Positions 26,272 through 35,499 of a stretch of 64,000 nt of DNA are shown here, piece by piece. The stretch spans positions 62,001 through 126,000 of the forward strand of contig JAZSJJ010000001.1 of assembly GCA_045534225.1 (NCBI GenBank), given 5' to 3'. The notes beneath the pieces were generated by a model. That model saw nothing but the letters and a program-made list of their open reading frames with translations, did no database searches and was not told the origin of the DNA. This DNA is from UMGS1649 sp045534225. GTDB lineage: Bacteria > Bacillota > Clostridia > TANB77 > CAG-465. Made by a program: the position numbers and the translations under genes. Every line of letters starts with the position of its first letter. The first letter of the stretch is position 1.

Positions 26272-26778
26272 ATGACCTCAAACAAGCAATTCTCACTCAT
26301 CCAGACAGGCAATTTTACAAAAAAGCCTTCTGCTAATCCTTTTAGGATCAAAAATTTCTTTTTGAATGTTGAGTTTAATTATATGGGCTCAAAGGAATTT
26401 TTGATATCTGCTCTTCGTTTAGCTGCAGCTCGTATAATGCACAATAAACATAGGTATGCTATAAGACATACTGGTATCTATGTAAACGATACTGAGGAGC
26501 TTCTTCTCTACTGCGATGTAGAAAATTCTATTACAATTACTAATATGCTAAAAGAATACGTTGCTAAGCCGTATGAACTTGTAGGGCAATCTGCTCCAAA
26601 GCTTACTTCAGATTTATTCTGGTGGTGTATAGACAAATCTCCTATGTTTGGTGATTGGTTTGCATTTACCTCTAATAATATTAGTAGCTTTAAGGAAAGC
26701 CTGGATGCAGCAGATGGAATTTGGATGATGATGCCTAACTATGAACGCGAAATCGCATATCGTAAAGCAGTTTTGTAA
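26272..26778 (+). CDS. orphan protein, 168 aa
   Basis: Soluble protein with no recognised domain. Features are a basic N-terminus (NFTKKPSANPFRIKNFF), a helical SKEFLISALRLAAARIM stretch, a beta-rich middle (ELLLYCDVENSITI) and a Trp-rich end (LFWWCIDKSPMFGDWFAF, DGIWMMM). AAAGGAGA lies 11 bases before the ATG. It is a single-gene unit with a near-consensus promoter and its own terminator. It uses more CTC, CGC and GCC codons than flanking housekeeping genes, which may mean high expression or transfer. Function unknown. Confidence 0.75.
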   Translation: MTSNKQFSLIQTGNFTKKPSANPFRIKNFFLNVEFNYMGSKEFLISALRLAAARIMHNKHRYAIRHTGIYVNDTEELLLYCDVENSITITNMLKEYVAKPYELVGQSAPKLTSDLFWWCIDKSPMFGDWFAFTSNNISSFKESLDAADGIWMMMPNYEREIAYRKAVL

Positions 26779-26786
26779 TAACAAAA

Positions 26787-26818
26787 AGCTCACTCATAAC
26801 AATGGGTGGGCTCTTTTT
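26787..26818 (+). terminator. terminator after the 26272 gene
   Basis: AGCTCACTCAT (26787-26797) pairs with ATGGGTGGGCT (26802-26812) with two G-T pairs, then CTTTTT. Confidence 0.8.
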
Positions 26819-26850
26819 ATGTTCATATATATGATATAAATAAAATCAAA

Positions 26851-26869
26851 CCCCTACTAAAAGTAGAGG
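26851..26869 (-). terminator. possible terminator of the SNase-like gene
   Basis: On the minus strand, CCTCTACT-TTT-AGTAGGGG, then TTTGATTTTATTT. The T-run is interrupted. Confidence 0.5.
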
Positions 26870-26927
26870 CTGATATAAGAGGTTATATATGAAAACTAAA
26901 GTTTTCTCTAGTCTGCATTCTGTTTAA

Positions 26928-27458
26928 TTAGTTCCAGATACCTAAACCTTGGTTTCTAGCACTTATTTGAGCTTTTGCTAATACATCTAATTTATTTATG
27001 TTATTTCTTTCTGCTCTAAGGTTTGCTAAACCATCTTCTAATAATGTTTCATTATAGAAATCATTTTCGATATATAAGTATCCATAAGTTTTACCTTTTT
27101 CTGATTTAACTGTATCGAAGTCTACTATAACATTTTTACCAGTTAAGTCTAATGACATTCTCTTAGTTAATTTTTCAGTATTTTTTGTAGATTCTATACC
27201 AATTAGATTAATTTCATGTTCTTCACCGTTTGATACTAAAGTTACTGTTATACCATTTACTTCTTTTACTGTCCCTTTTATAGCTTGCTTTGTATATGTG
27301 TATGCATCTTTTTCTACGGGAGTAACGCTAGCTACTTTGTTCTCTGGAGTAAATCCTATAACTAATCCAGTAACTATTAATGCTATTGATATAATAATGA
27401 CCGCTACTGCTGGTCCATATTGTTTAATATAAAACATTTTCTTATTTTCATAATACAT
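26928..27458 (-). CDS. membrane-anchored staphylococcal nuclease-like protein, probably inactive
   Basis: 176 aa. One N-terminal membrane segment (about residues 17-37) and then an SNase/TNase-like barrel (about 58-176). The barrel is seen in KGTVKEVNGITVTLVSNGEEHEINLIGIE, YGYLYIENDFYNETLLEDGLAN and the family end ISARNQGLGIW. The residues expected for catalysis appear missing: the RLxGIDxPE segment reads LIGIESTKN, and the YGR segment reads YGY. It may therefore bind rather than cleave. ATG 27458 follows GGAGGTAGTAA; a longer GTG reading from 27488 is rejected. It has its own promoter. Confidence 0.75.
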   Translation of the reverse strand: MYYENKKMFYIKQYGPAVAVIIISIALIVTGLVIGFTPENKVASVTPVEKDAYTYTKQAIKGTVKEVNGITVTLVSNGEEHEINLIGIESTKNTEKLTKRMSLDLTGKNVIVDFDTVKSEKGKTYGYLYIENDFYNETLLEDGLANLRAERNNINKLDVLAKAQISARNQGLGIWN

Positions 27459-27513
27459 ATTTACTACCTCCATAAAAAATAAAGTCACATAATTTGAGCC
27501 ATACTATAATATT

Positions 27514-27542
27514 ATGATACCATAAATATTATGTAAAGTCAA
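27514..27542 (-). promoter_or_regulatory. promoter of the SNase-like gene
   Basis: On the minus strand, TTGACT (27542-27537), a 17-base spacer, then TATCAT (27519-27514). Confidence 0.6.
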
Positions 27543-27626
27543 TATTATGTAACCAATTATCTATTATTTTCTTCATTTATGTTATATATATTGTTGCGTT
27601 TTTATAAATTATATTGCAATTTTATG

Positions 27627-28346
27627 TTAAATATCTGCGTTGTGCCATACATTTTGGACATCATCATTAGCTTCTAATTTGTCTATAAAGTTTTCAAATT
27701 TTTCTGCTTCTTCATCAGATAGTTCTTTCTTTAATGTAGGAACCATTTTAATTTCAGCTTCTACTGTAGTATAACCATTCTTTTCTAAGTATTCGCTTAT
27801 CTTAAAGTATGATTCTGGTGCTGCAGTTATTTCTATATATCCATCTTCACTTACAAAATCTTCTGCTCCAACATCTAATACTTCAAGCATTAGTGTATCT
27901 TCATCTATACCAGCGCTTTCTAGTACAAATACAGATTTCTTAGTGAACATGTAACCTACAGAACCTGTTTGTCCCATGCTACCACCGCTTCTATCAAATA
28001 TGCATCTGATATCTGCTGCAGCTCTATTTTTGTTATCTGTCATAGCGTCAACTATTACAGCTACACCACAAGGACCAAATCCTTCATAAGATATTTCTTC
28101 ATAATTTGTTGCATCAGCTGCTCCTGAAGCTTTTTGAATACATCTATTAATGTTATCGTTTGGCATATTATTTGATTTAGCCTTAGCTATAACATCTCTT
28201 AATTTTGCGTTACTTGCCGGATCAGGACCACCTTGCTTTACAGCAACTGTTATTTCTTTACCTAATTTTGAATAAATTTGGGCTTTTTTACCGTCAACGG
28301 CTTCTTTTCTTCTTTTTATATTTGCCCATTTACTATGTCCACTCAT
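27627..28346 (-). CDS. yebC: YebC/PmpR-family protein
   Basis: 239 aa, normal length. It begins with the family signature MSGHSKWANIKRRKEAVDGKKAQIYSK in shape, contains NMPNDNINR and YEGFGPCGVAVIVDAMTDNKNRA, and ends LEANDDVQNVWHN. Members bind DNA as regulators, and some members act on ribosomes stalled at proline-rich stretches; which role applies here is not shown. A strong GGAGGAGAAGG site precedes the ATG. It is not clearly in an operon with the neighbouring glycosyltransferase genes. Confidence 0.95.
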   Translation of the reverse strand: MSGHSKWANIKRRKEAVDGKKAQIYSKLGKEITVAVKQGGPDPASNAKLRDVIAKAKSNNMPNDNINRCIQKASGAADATNYEEISYEGFGPCGVAVIVDAMTDNKNRAAADIRCIFDRSGGSMGQTGSVGYMFTKKSVFVLESAGIDEDTLMLEVLDVGAEDFVSEDGYIEITAAPESYFKISEYLEKNGYTTVEAEIKMVPTLKKELSDEEAEKFENFIDKLEANDDVQNVWHNADI

Positions 28347-28460
28347 ATATCCTTCTCCTCCTTCATATGTTTGGTTTATTAACCTTTAATATTGTAACAC
28401 AAATTTACTTATTTGTGTAGTCTTTTTTACTCCAAAATGCGTATTTTAAGCACTTTTTTG

Positions 28461-29501
28461 TTAAAGTGTGTCATTTATTATACCATCAAATAGCTCTATA
28501 TACTTTTCTACTGTACATTTAGAAGAGTTTTTAGCACCTTCTTTGATGTTTTCTTCTGACAATACTTTTAATAATTCTCTATTGTTATATAATTCTCTTA
28601 TTTTTTCTTTTAATTCTTCTTTATTTCTTTCTTTTAGAATGAATTCTTGACCTTTTTTACCTAAAACTTCATAAGCCAAGCCTACATCAGTTGTTATTAC
28701 TGGTACGCCGCAGCTCATTGATTCTAGAAGCGGTCTTGGAGTTCCTTCTATTAACGATACACATACATATATATCTATATGACTATAGTATTCTTGCATT
28801 TCTACTGCATTTCTATATTTATCATTTACATCAGCGTAGAAAGGTACAATGTTATATCCTTCCGCCTTAAGCTCTTCTATAGCTGGTTTTAATATTGTAT
28901 GTAGACCTTTATAGTCTATATCGTCTTCAGATTTCTTGTTCCATTTACTATTTCCAACCCAACCAATTACTAATGGTCTATTTTCTACATTTTCACTATC
29001 AAATCTTTCAAGTTTTGCTGGTACAAATAGATCTGTGTCTATTGTATCTGGTATTTCTGCCCAAGGTAATGGACAATTTGGAACAGCTGCATATATATCA
29101 TATAACTTTTTAGAACATACTAAATATGCTTTAGAATACAGTCTATATAGCTTTGTATAGTCTATTTCAGGATCATTTATTGCTAAATGATCATATACGC
29201 ATGTAGTAATTTTTCTTACCATAGATTTTAAGTATTCATCATAGTTATATCCTTTAAGAGCCACTCTTTCTTTGAAACTTTCATCTTCAAATTGAAGTAA
29301 AAGTTTTCTTGCAAGGAAATGTATTACATCATATTCCTTTGTAGCTTCTAAAATGTCAAATAAGTCTTTATTAAAGTCTGTTACACAATAAAATACGTCT
29401 ATATCATATTTATCGCTTAATTCCTTTTTTAATAATTGTGCAATTATATCAAAAGACCAATTAGGTATATCTGCAATAATTGCAATTTTATTTTTGCTCA
29501 T
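28461..29501 (-). CDS. GT4-type glycosyltransferase
   Basis: 346 aa, retaining GT-B fold. The C-terminal donor-binding half carries the pattern ICVSLIEGTPRPLLESMSCGVPVITTDVG, with the E-x7-E-like region of GT4 enzymes. The N-terminal half (IAIIADIPNWSFDIIAQLL) is the acceptor domain. ATG 29501 follows AGGAGG at 12 bases; a TTG at 29525 would precede the site. The start overlaps the end of the upstream two-domain glycosyltransferase by 14 bases, so the two are translationally coupled and probably build one surface glycan. Substrates cannot be read from sequence. Confidence 0.85.
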   Translation of the reverse strand: MSKNKIAIIADIPNWSFDIIAQLLKKELSDKYDIDVFYCVTDFNKDLFDILEATKEYDVIHFLARKLLLQFEDESFKERVALKGYNYDEYLKSMVRKITTCVYDHLAINDPEIDYTKLYRLYSKAYLVCSKKLYDIYAAVPNCPLPWAEIPDTIDTDLFVPAKLERFDSENVENRPLVIGWVGNSKWNKKSEDDIDYKGLHTILKPAIEELKAEGYNIVPFYADVNDKYRNAVEMQEYYSHIDIYVCVSLIEGTPRPLLESMSCGVPVITTDVGLAYEVLGKKGQEFILKERNKEELKEKIRELYNNRELLKVLSEENIKEGAKNSSKCTVEKYIELFDGIINDTL

Positions 29502-31632
29502 TATTCTTTTTAACCTCCTCTTCAAAGGATCTGTTTAATGATTCTAGCATACTGTTTAATAATAAGTATCTTTCTGCGAATTCTATATTGTTACAATAGT
29601 TCTTATCTGTAGTTGAACCTGTTTTAATAAGTTTTGTTAGGTACTTATCCATATCACTTATCATTTTCTCTATAGAGAATAATGTAACAATTTTGTTTCT
29701 ACATAATTCTTTATAATCTACTTTATCTTTATTTACTAGTACTTTTTCAATTGCAGCTCTATATTCTTCTATTTCATTTTCAGAATAATCGAACTCAAAT
29801 TGTTGTTCTGGTACTTGATATGGTCTAATTAAGTAACCACAATCTGTTTGTATAAGCTCTTTTTGGCCGCCTATATCACAAGATACTACAGGTACACCCA
29901 TAGACATAGATTCATATGTAGTAAGTGTTAAACCTTCTCTTAAAGAACATACAAGCGTAACCTTAGCTACTTTATAGAAACGTCTAACATCTTCTTGCAT
30001 ACCATAAAGGTCGACATATTCTTCTAGATGCTCTTCTGCAATTTTCTTTTTCATATCTTCAAACGCAGGACCATCTCCAACAAATGCTAACCTTACATTA
30101 GGTCTGGTCTTAATAAGTTGTTTTAACACTTCAATTGCAAATAATGGACGCTTGTAATGAACCATACGACCTACAAATAGTATAACTTCTTTACCTTTGT
30201 ATTTCTTTTTAAGTTCATCTTCGCCTTCATATTTCTTATTTAAATCATAGAAATCCGGATCAGTACCTATATATACAGGTTTAATGTTCTTAATATTTCT
30301 ATTCATAATATTGTACATTATATGTCTTAAATGTTTTGTACAAGTATATGTATTATCTAAGTACATTGCAACCGAGTTGGAATCTTTAGGGAATCCACCA
30401 TTTCTTAACGTCCAGTTTTCTGCGTGTATATAGTCTACGAATGGTATTTCTTTGAAATGGAATTTTAACCATGGTAATACGTAGTATCCGTAGAAACTAT
30501 TTGAAAGAACAACCGCATTTATCTTTCTAGATTTGATTATATGATAAATAAAACTTGCCCAATCTTTTTCTTTTAAGAACGATGTTAAATCGAAATATTC
30601 GTCAACATATTGTTCTACTTTTTGCCTTAAAACATAATCACATTTCTTAGTGGTGATTACACTAATTTCATATCCTTTTGCTCTTAGTCCTTTAATTAGG
30701 TTTAATGCAAATATATCTGCACCACCTACAACAAACCAAGGGACTATGAATAAAAGTCTTTTCTTCTCAGCTAATGGAAAGATGTCTTTTTTAGTTAATT
30801 CTATCTTTTGTGGTATATCTTTATAGTCTATTTTATAGATTTTATCGAATTCTATAATGTTAGTATCTAATTTTATTTCAGACTTCATTTTATCTATGTA
30901 TTCATCAGAAATCTTAGATTTTTCTTCACTATTTTCTACCATTACATATTTCTCATCAGCTAGTTTTCTATGCCAATATCCATAGTAGTCCATTTTAATT
31001 GGAACATACTTTTTACTTAAGAAATATAGCCACATATACCAGTCTTCATGTACTTCTGTTGGAAGCGACATAAAGCTATCTAATTCCAAGAATTTATCTT
31101 TTCTAATAAAAGCACATCTAGATATAATGTTCTTTTTAGCCATTTCATAAATAGCTAGTTTCTTGTTAAATAGACCTTGTTTATCGTGGAAATTTACCAT
31201 TCTAGAATATGCCCAAACACCTTCTGGGTTTGTTAGCATAGTAAAATAACCACACTCTAACATTGTTTTGTCTATTAAATCCGATTCGCAAAGAAGTAAT
31301 AACAAATCACTCTTTGCTTCTTTTGCAGCGATGTATTGAGCTTTTGCAACACTATCGTCTTCTTCTAATTTTACAATTCTAATTCTTTTATCTATCTTAG
31401 TTAATTCTTTTAACGTATCATCAATTTCATCTGTTGCTATCAACCATTCCCAATGAGGGAAAGTTTGGTTTAATAATGAGTTATATGTTTGTTTAATATA
31501 ACCCTGGTTTTCATAGTGTGTTATAACACTTACATATATATTATCTACATATGTACTTAATCTAGACTCTTTGTTTTTGCCTGGTTCTAATGTAAAGTCG
31601 AAGTAGTCTAATTCTGTCTTTGGATTATTCAT
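29488..31632 (-). CDS. two-domain glycosyltransferase (GT2-GT4 fusion)
   Basis: 714 aa. An N-terminal GT-A domain of the GT2 type (about residues 30-250: VSVITHYENQGYIKQTYNSLLNQTFPHWEW) is followed by a GT-B domain of the GT4 type (about 320-690: LLFIVPWFVVGGADIF, VGRMVHYKRP, SLREGLTLTTYESMSMGVPVVSCDIGG). Each could add one sugar, giving a single protein with two transfer steps. ATG 31632 follows AGGAGGTAAA; a reading from 31731 has no support and crosses the promoter. It overlaps the next glycosyltransferase gene. It is distant from the 44-56 kb exopolysaccharide cluster, so a separate glycan or glycoprotein pathway is possible. Confidence 0.85.
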   Translation of the reverse strand: MNNPKTELDYFDFTLEPGKNKESRLSTYVDNIYVSVITHYENQGYIKQTYNSLLNQTFPHWEWLIATDEIDDTLKELTKIDKRIRIVKLEEDDSVAKAQYIAAKEAKSDLLLLLCESDLIDKTMLECGYFTMLTNPEGVWAYSRMVNFHDKQGLFNKKLAIYEMAKKNIISRCAFIRKDKFLELDSFMSLPTEVHEDWYMWLYFLSKKYVPIKMDYYGYWHRKLADEKYVMVENSEEKSKISDEYIDKMKSEIKLDTNIIEFDKIYKIDYKDIPQKIELTKKDIFPLAEKKRLLFIVPWFVVGGADIFALNLIKGLRAKGYEISVITTKKCDYVLRQKVEQYVDEYFDLTSFLKEKDWASFIYHIIKSRKINAVVLSNSFYGYYVLPWLKFHFKEIPFVDYIHAENWTLRNGGFPKDSNSVAMYLDNTYTCTKHLRHIMYNIMNRNIKNIKPVYIGTDPDFYDLNKKYEGEDELKKKYKGKEVILFVGRMVHYKRPLFAIEVLKQLIKTRPNVRLAFVGDGPAFEDMKKKIAEEHLEEYVDLYGMQEDVRRFYKVAKVTLVCSLREGLTLTTYESMSMGVPVVSCDIGGQKELIQTDCGYLIRPYQVPEQQFEFDYSENEIEEYRAAIEKVLVNKDKVDYKELCRNKIVTLFSIEKMISDMDKYLTKLIKTGSTTDKNYCNNIEFAERYLLLNSMLESLNRSFEEEVKKNNEQK

Positions 31633-31665
31633 TTTACCTCCTAAAATTTTTAAGGCTACATTTCC

Positions 31666-31694
31666 ATTATACCATTTTTGATATAATAAGTAAA
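31666..31694 (-). promoter_or_regulatory. promoter of the glycosyltransferase pair
   Basis: On the minus strand, TTTACT (31694-31689), a 17-base spacer, then TATAAT (31671-31666). Confidence 0.55.
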
Positions 31695-31750
31695 GCTTTA
31701 AGAGCCCTGAAACCCTTGCTATAACTAGCACCTAGTACTAATTATAACAA

Positions 31751-31791
31751 AGAAACGCTAGTCCCCACTTGAGGTTTAGCGTTTCTGTTTT
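31751..31791. terminator. hairpin terminator between the polA run and the glycosyltransferases
   Basis: AGAAACGCTA (31751-31760) pairs perfectly with TAGCGTTTCT (31777-31786). The plus strand continues GTTTTT and the minus strand TTTGTTATAATT, so it could act in either direction; its position suits the minus-strand transglycosylase transcript. Confidence 0.6.
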
Positions 31792-31829
31792 TACTAAAAT
31801 TTCTTTGAATTTTTTAATATTTTCTTTAA

Positions 31830-32411
31830 TTAATTATATAGTTTTGTATAAATATTATAATAATTTAATACCTTTTCAAAATATGTTTTTGTTTCATTAT
31901 ATTCTATATTTTCTAAAAGCTTTGTATAATCTGTATATTCGTTATATTCTGCGTCAAGCCATGTATCTACCCTACCCATTCCTGCGTTATATGCTATTAT
32001 TGCAAGATAATAATTGCCATCAAAATATTTAATAAGATAAGATAAATACTTTGTTCCTATATGTATATTGGTATATGGTTCGAACACATCGTAGTTCTTA
32101 TCATCTATTGAATCTATTCTTTTAGCCATTTGTTTTGATGTAGGATCCATTATTTGCATTAAACCTTTTGCTCCAGCTCCAGATACAGCATTTTTATTGA
32201 AGTTGCTTTCTTGTTTTATTACAGCATATATTAAATTAGGATCTACATTATATATACTTGCCGCCTGTTCTACTATATCTTTATATTTTCTAGGATATAT
32301 TAAATTTATAGCTATAAAGTATATTATAACAGTTACTAATAATATTAACGAAACAATTATACTTAAGCGTATATTATTCTTTTTTCCTTTGTTGTTGTTT
32401 TTCTTTTTCAA
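31830..32411 (-). CDS. membrane-anchored lytic transglycosylase (SLT family)
   Basis: 193 aa from a TTG start with AAGGAG seven bases upstream. A basic cytoplasmic tip and one membrane helix (about 16-37) lead to a family 1 lytic transglycosylase domain. Visible motifs are the catalytic Glu68 in IKQESNFN, GAKGLMQIM, NIHIGTKYL and AYNAG. It cleaves peptidoglycan glycan strands with formation of 1,6-anhydro-MurNAc ends and acts outside the membrane. It follows polA by 17 bases and is probably the last gene of that run. Confidence 0.93.
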   Translation of the reverse strand: MKKKNNNKGKKNNIRLSIIVSLILLVTVIIYFIAINLIYPRKYKDIVEQAASIYNVDPNLIYAVIKQESNFNKNAVSGAGAKGLMQIMDPTSKQMAKRIDSIDDKNYDVFEPYTNIHIGTKYLSYLIKYFDGNYYLAIIAYNAGMGRVDTWLDAEYNEYTDYTKLLENIEYNETKTYFEKVLNYYNIYTKLYN

Positions 32412-32428
32412 TTTGCCTCTCCTTAATA

Positions 32429-35164
32429 TTATTTAGCTTCCATCCAGCTTAAGCCAACATTTACATCAGCTTCTAGTGGTAAATTTAGCTTAACCGCAGA
32501 TTCCATTACTTCTTTCATAGTGTTTTTAACTGTTTCTACTTCGCTATCTTTAGCTTCTACTAAAAGTTCGTCATGTACTTGCATTATTATTTTAGCTTCA
32601 AGATTTAATTCTTTGAATTTCTTATATAAATTGTTCATCGCAATTTTCATAATATCTGCAGCAGTACCTTGTATTGGCATATTCATAGCAACTCTTTCAC
32701 CAAACATTCTAGTATTGTAGTTTGCAGATTTTAATTCTAATACTTTTCTTTTACGTCCATATTTAGTAGTTGCATATCCTGTTTCTAAGCCACTTTCAAT
32801 AAGACCTTTCATATATTTTTCTACGCTAGAATAATGTTTAAAGTAGTTTTCTATATATTCTTTAGCCTCATATCTAGAAACATTTATGTTTTTAGCAAGT
32901 CCAAAATCACTTATACCATATACTATACCAAAGTTTACTGCTTTAGCTTTAGAACGAAGTTCTTTTGTTACTTCTGCAAGAGGCACATTAAATACTTGAG
33001 AAGCAGTTATACTATGGATATCTTCTCCATTTGTATATGCATTTATCATAGTAGGATCACCAGACATATCTGCTAGAACTCTTAATTCTATTTGGCTATA
33101 GTCTGCGTCTACTATTTTGTATCCTTCTTTTTCTGCTACAAAACATTCTCTAATTCTAGAGCCTAAATCTGTTCTTACAGGTATATTTTGAAGGTTTGGC
33201 TCTACACTAGAAAGTCTACCTGTCGCTGTAACTGTTTGCATAAATGTTGTATGTATTCTACCATCTGTATCTATTACATCTATTAAACTATCTATATATG
33301 TAGATTTAAGTTTAGCAAGTGTTCTATATTCTAATACTAAAGGTACTATTTCGTGTTTATCTTGTACGCTTTCTAGTATTTCCTTATCTGTAGAATAGTT
33401 AGATTTAGTCTTTTTAGGATATTCTATTTCAAGCTTCTCAAATAGGATTTTGCCTAGTTGCATAGGTGAATTTACATTAAATTCTTCACCTGCAAATTCA
33501 TATATTTTAGTCGTTAATTCTGCAATATTCTTTTCTATGTATTCCCCAAATTCTTTAAGCTTAACTTTATCTACATACATTCCATTAGCTTCTATATTAG
33601 CTAGAGTCTCAACTAATGGCATTTCTACTTCGTTATATAGATAATCTAAGCCCATTTCATGAAGAGTTTCTTTTAACTTAGCTTCAGTTTTTACAATTAC
33701 ATTTATATATGCAAAAAGTACTTCTTTTTCATTGTCTGTTAAATCTTCTAAAGTTTCCTCTTTAACAGGTGAGTCTAACATATCTAACATGTCAAACATC
33801 GAAGTTTGCTCTACCTTTTTAGCCTCTTTATTAAGAGACGGGAAATTTGCATTTAACACTTCATAAGTTATCTTATCTATAGATTGGTTATTGTCCGCTG
33901 TATTAATTAAGTAATACATAATCATAAGGTCATCATTAAAACCATATATATCCTTCACATCGTTCCTAAAAGCCAAATTTAAGACGCTTTTTATGTTGTA
34001 ACCAATCTTTTCACATCTGCAACCACAAAACTCTTCTAAAATGCTTTTAGCATTTGCATCTGTAAGCTTAATAGTATATATGTTATTTGCTATACTAAAT
34101 ATTAATGTATTCTTTAATTTATTTGATTCAAATTTAGAATCTAAGAATATAAATGGGAGTTTTGTATTGTTAATAGGGCTTAATGTATTAAGCGCCACTT
34201 TAACATCCTCTTTAGTGGTAAGGTTAATAAATTTTGTATTACCAAGTTCACTAAAGAAGTCTCCGTTTACATTAACTACTTCTTTGCCTTCTGTATATCT
34301 ATCTAAGAACTTCTTAAATTCAAGTCTAGTAAATAACTTAGTAACTTCCTCTAAATTTACATCTTTAACTCTTAATACTTCATAGTCTAAATCTATAGGC
34401 ACATTTGTATTAATAGTTGCTAGTGTTTTAGATAAGAATGCCATTTCTTTATTCTCTATTAGATTTGCTCTTAATTTATCTGATACATCTATAGTATCTA
34501 TATTGTTATATAGGTTTTCTATGTTGTCGCACATATTAAGTAATGTAAGTGCTGTCTTCTCTCCTACCTTTGGTACGCCAGGTATATTATCTGATTTATC
34601 TCCCATTAATGCTTTAAGCTCAATTATTTGGTAAGGTTTAACTCCCATAGCTTCCATTAAAGTTTCGGGATTATATATAGTGTACTCTGTCTTAGCACCA
34701 TTCTTACCAGGCATAACTACATTGCTCATTTCAGATACTAATTGAAGAGTATCTTTATCACCTGTTAGTATATATGTAACTATATCTTTAGTGCTACTCA
34801 CTTTAGCAACTGTACCTAATATATCATCTGCTTCATATCCTTCTAATTCTAATATAGGGATATTCATTGCTCTTAATACATCTTTAATTAGACTCATTTG
34901 TGGTCTAAGTTCATCTGGCATAGATCTACGTCCTGCTTTATATGCATCATACATCTTATGTCTAAATGTTGGTGCAGATATATCAAAAGCCACAGCTACA
35001 TAGTCTGGCTTTAACATACTTTCCATCATATAGAATATGTTTAAGAAGCCATATACCGCATTTGTATATGTTCCATCTTTTACAGATAGTAATCTTATAC
35101 CATAGAATGCTCTATTCATTATACTATTACCATCTATAACAAGTATTTTCTCTTTGTTCTCCAT
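32429..35164 (-). CDS. polA: DNA polymerase I
   Basis: 911 aa. An N-terminal 5'-3' exonuclease (LVIDGNSIMNRAFYG, then ALMGDKSDNIPGVPKVGEKTA) is followed by a degenerate 3'-5' exonuclease-like region. The C-terminal polymerase domain has DADYSQIELRVLADMSGD and MQVHDELL. In the middle domain the proofreading motif DxE is replaced by LDSKFES-like sequence, so proofreading is probably absent, as in Bacillus and Taq enzymes. It fills gaps in repair and removes Okazaki primers. AGGAGGTTATA precedes the ATG. Confidence 0.97.
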   Translation of the reverse strand: MENKEKILVIDGNSIMNRAFYGIRLLSVKDGTYTNAVYGFLNIFYMMESMLKPDYVAVAFDISAPTFRHKMYDAYKAGRRSMPDELRPQMSLIKDVLRAMNIPILELEGYEADDILGTVAKVSSTKDIVTYILTGDKDTLQLVSEMSNVVMPGKNGAKTEYTIYNPETLMEAMGVKPYQIIELKALMGDKSDNIPGVPKVGEKTALTLLNMCDNIENLYNNIDTIDVSDKLRANLIENKEMAFLSKTLATINTNVPIDLDYEVLRVKDVNLEEVTKLFTRLEFKKFLDRYTEGKEVVNVNGDFFSELGNTKFINLTTKEDVKVALNTLSPINNTKLPFIFLDSKFESNKLKNTLIFSIANNIYTIKLTDANAKSILEEFCGCRCEKIGYNIKSVLNLAFRNDVKDIYGFNDDLMIMYYLINTADNNQSIDKITYEVLNANFPSLNKEAKKVEQTSMFDMLDMLDSPVKEETLEDLTDNEKEVLFAYINVIVKTEAKLKETLHEMGLDYLYNEVEMPLVETLANIEANGMYVDKVKLKEFGEYIEKNIAELTTKIYEFAGEEFNVNSPMQLGKILFEKLEIEYPKKTKSNYSTDKEILESVQDKHEIVPLVLEYRTLAKLKSTYIDSLIDVIDTDGRIHTTFMQTVTATGRLSSVEPNLQNIPVRTDLGSRIRECFVAEKEGYKIVDADYSQIELRVLADMSGDPTMINAYTNGEDIHSITASQVFNVPLAEVTKELRSKAKAVNFGIVYGISDFGLAKNINVSRYEAKEYIENYFKHYSSVEKYMKGLIESGLETGYATTKYGRKRKVLELKSANYNTRMFGERVAMNMPIQGTAADIMKIAMNNLYKKFKELNLEAKIIMQVHDELLVEAKDSEVETVKNTMKEVMESAVKLNLPLEADVNVGLSWMEAK

Positions 35165-35202
35165 TATAACCTCCGTTTGTAGTGTAATTTGTAAATTATA
35201 CT

Positions 35203-35466
35203 TTACTCTTTAACAATAAAATAACCTTTTTCAAATATATCTTCTATATTGCAATTATTATCCATTAAATATTGTATCACCGCTCCTGCGACTGCGGATA
35301 ATAATATTTTTGCTGTTATTGATAAATTATCTAATGATTCTATTTGATTTGCTGCCATCTCGTTTATCTTAAATTTTTTACCCGTTAATTCGCCAAAATA
35401 TTCTGATAAAGCCCATTCTATTTTATAATCATTATCTCCTAGCTTTATTTCTATAATTTGTGCCAT
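35203..35466 (-). CDS. orphan small protein in the polA run
   Basis: 87 aa, soluble, not recognised. A beta-rich start (AQIIEIKLGDNDYKIEWALSEYFG) is followed by a hydrophobic helical middle (ITAKILLSAVAGAVIQYLM) and an acidic end. AAAAGGAG precedes the ATG. It lies 33 bases after hemW and 38 bases before polA with no terminator between, so it is probably co-transcribed with them. Confidence 0.65.
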   Translation of the reverse strand: MAQIIEIKLGDNDYKIEWALSEYFGELTGKKFKINEMAANQIESLDNLSITAKILLSAVAGAVIQYLMDNNCNIEDIFEKGYFIVKE

Positions 35467-35499
35467 ATAATTCTCCTTTTCATCTTGTTAAATCAATTA

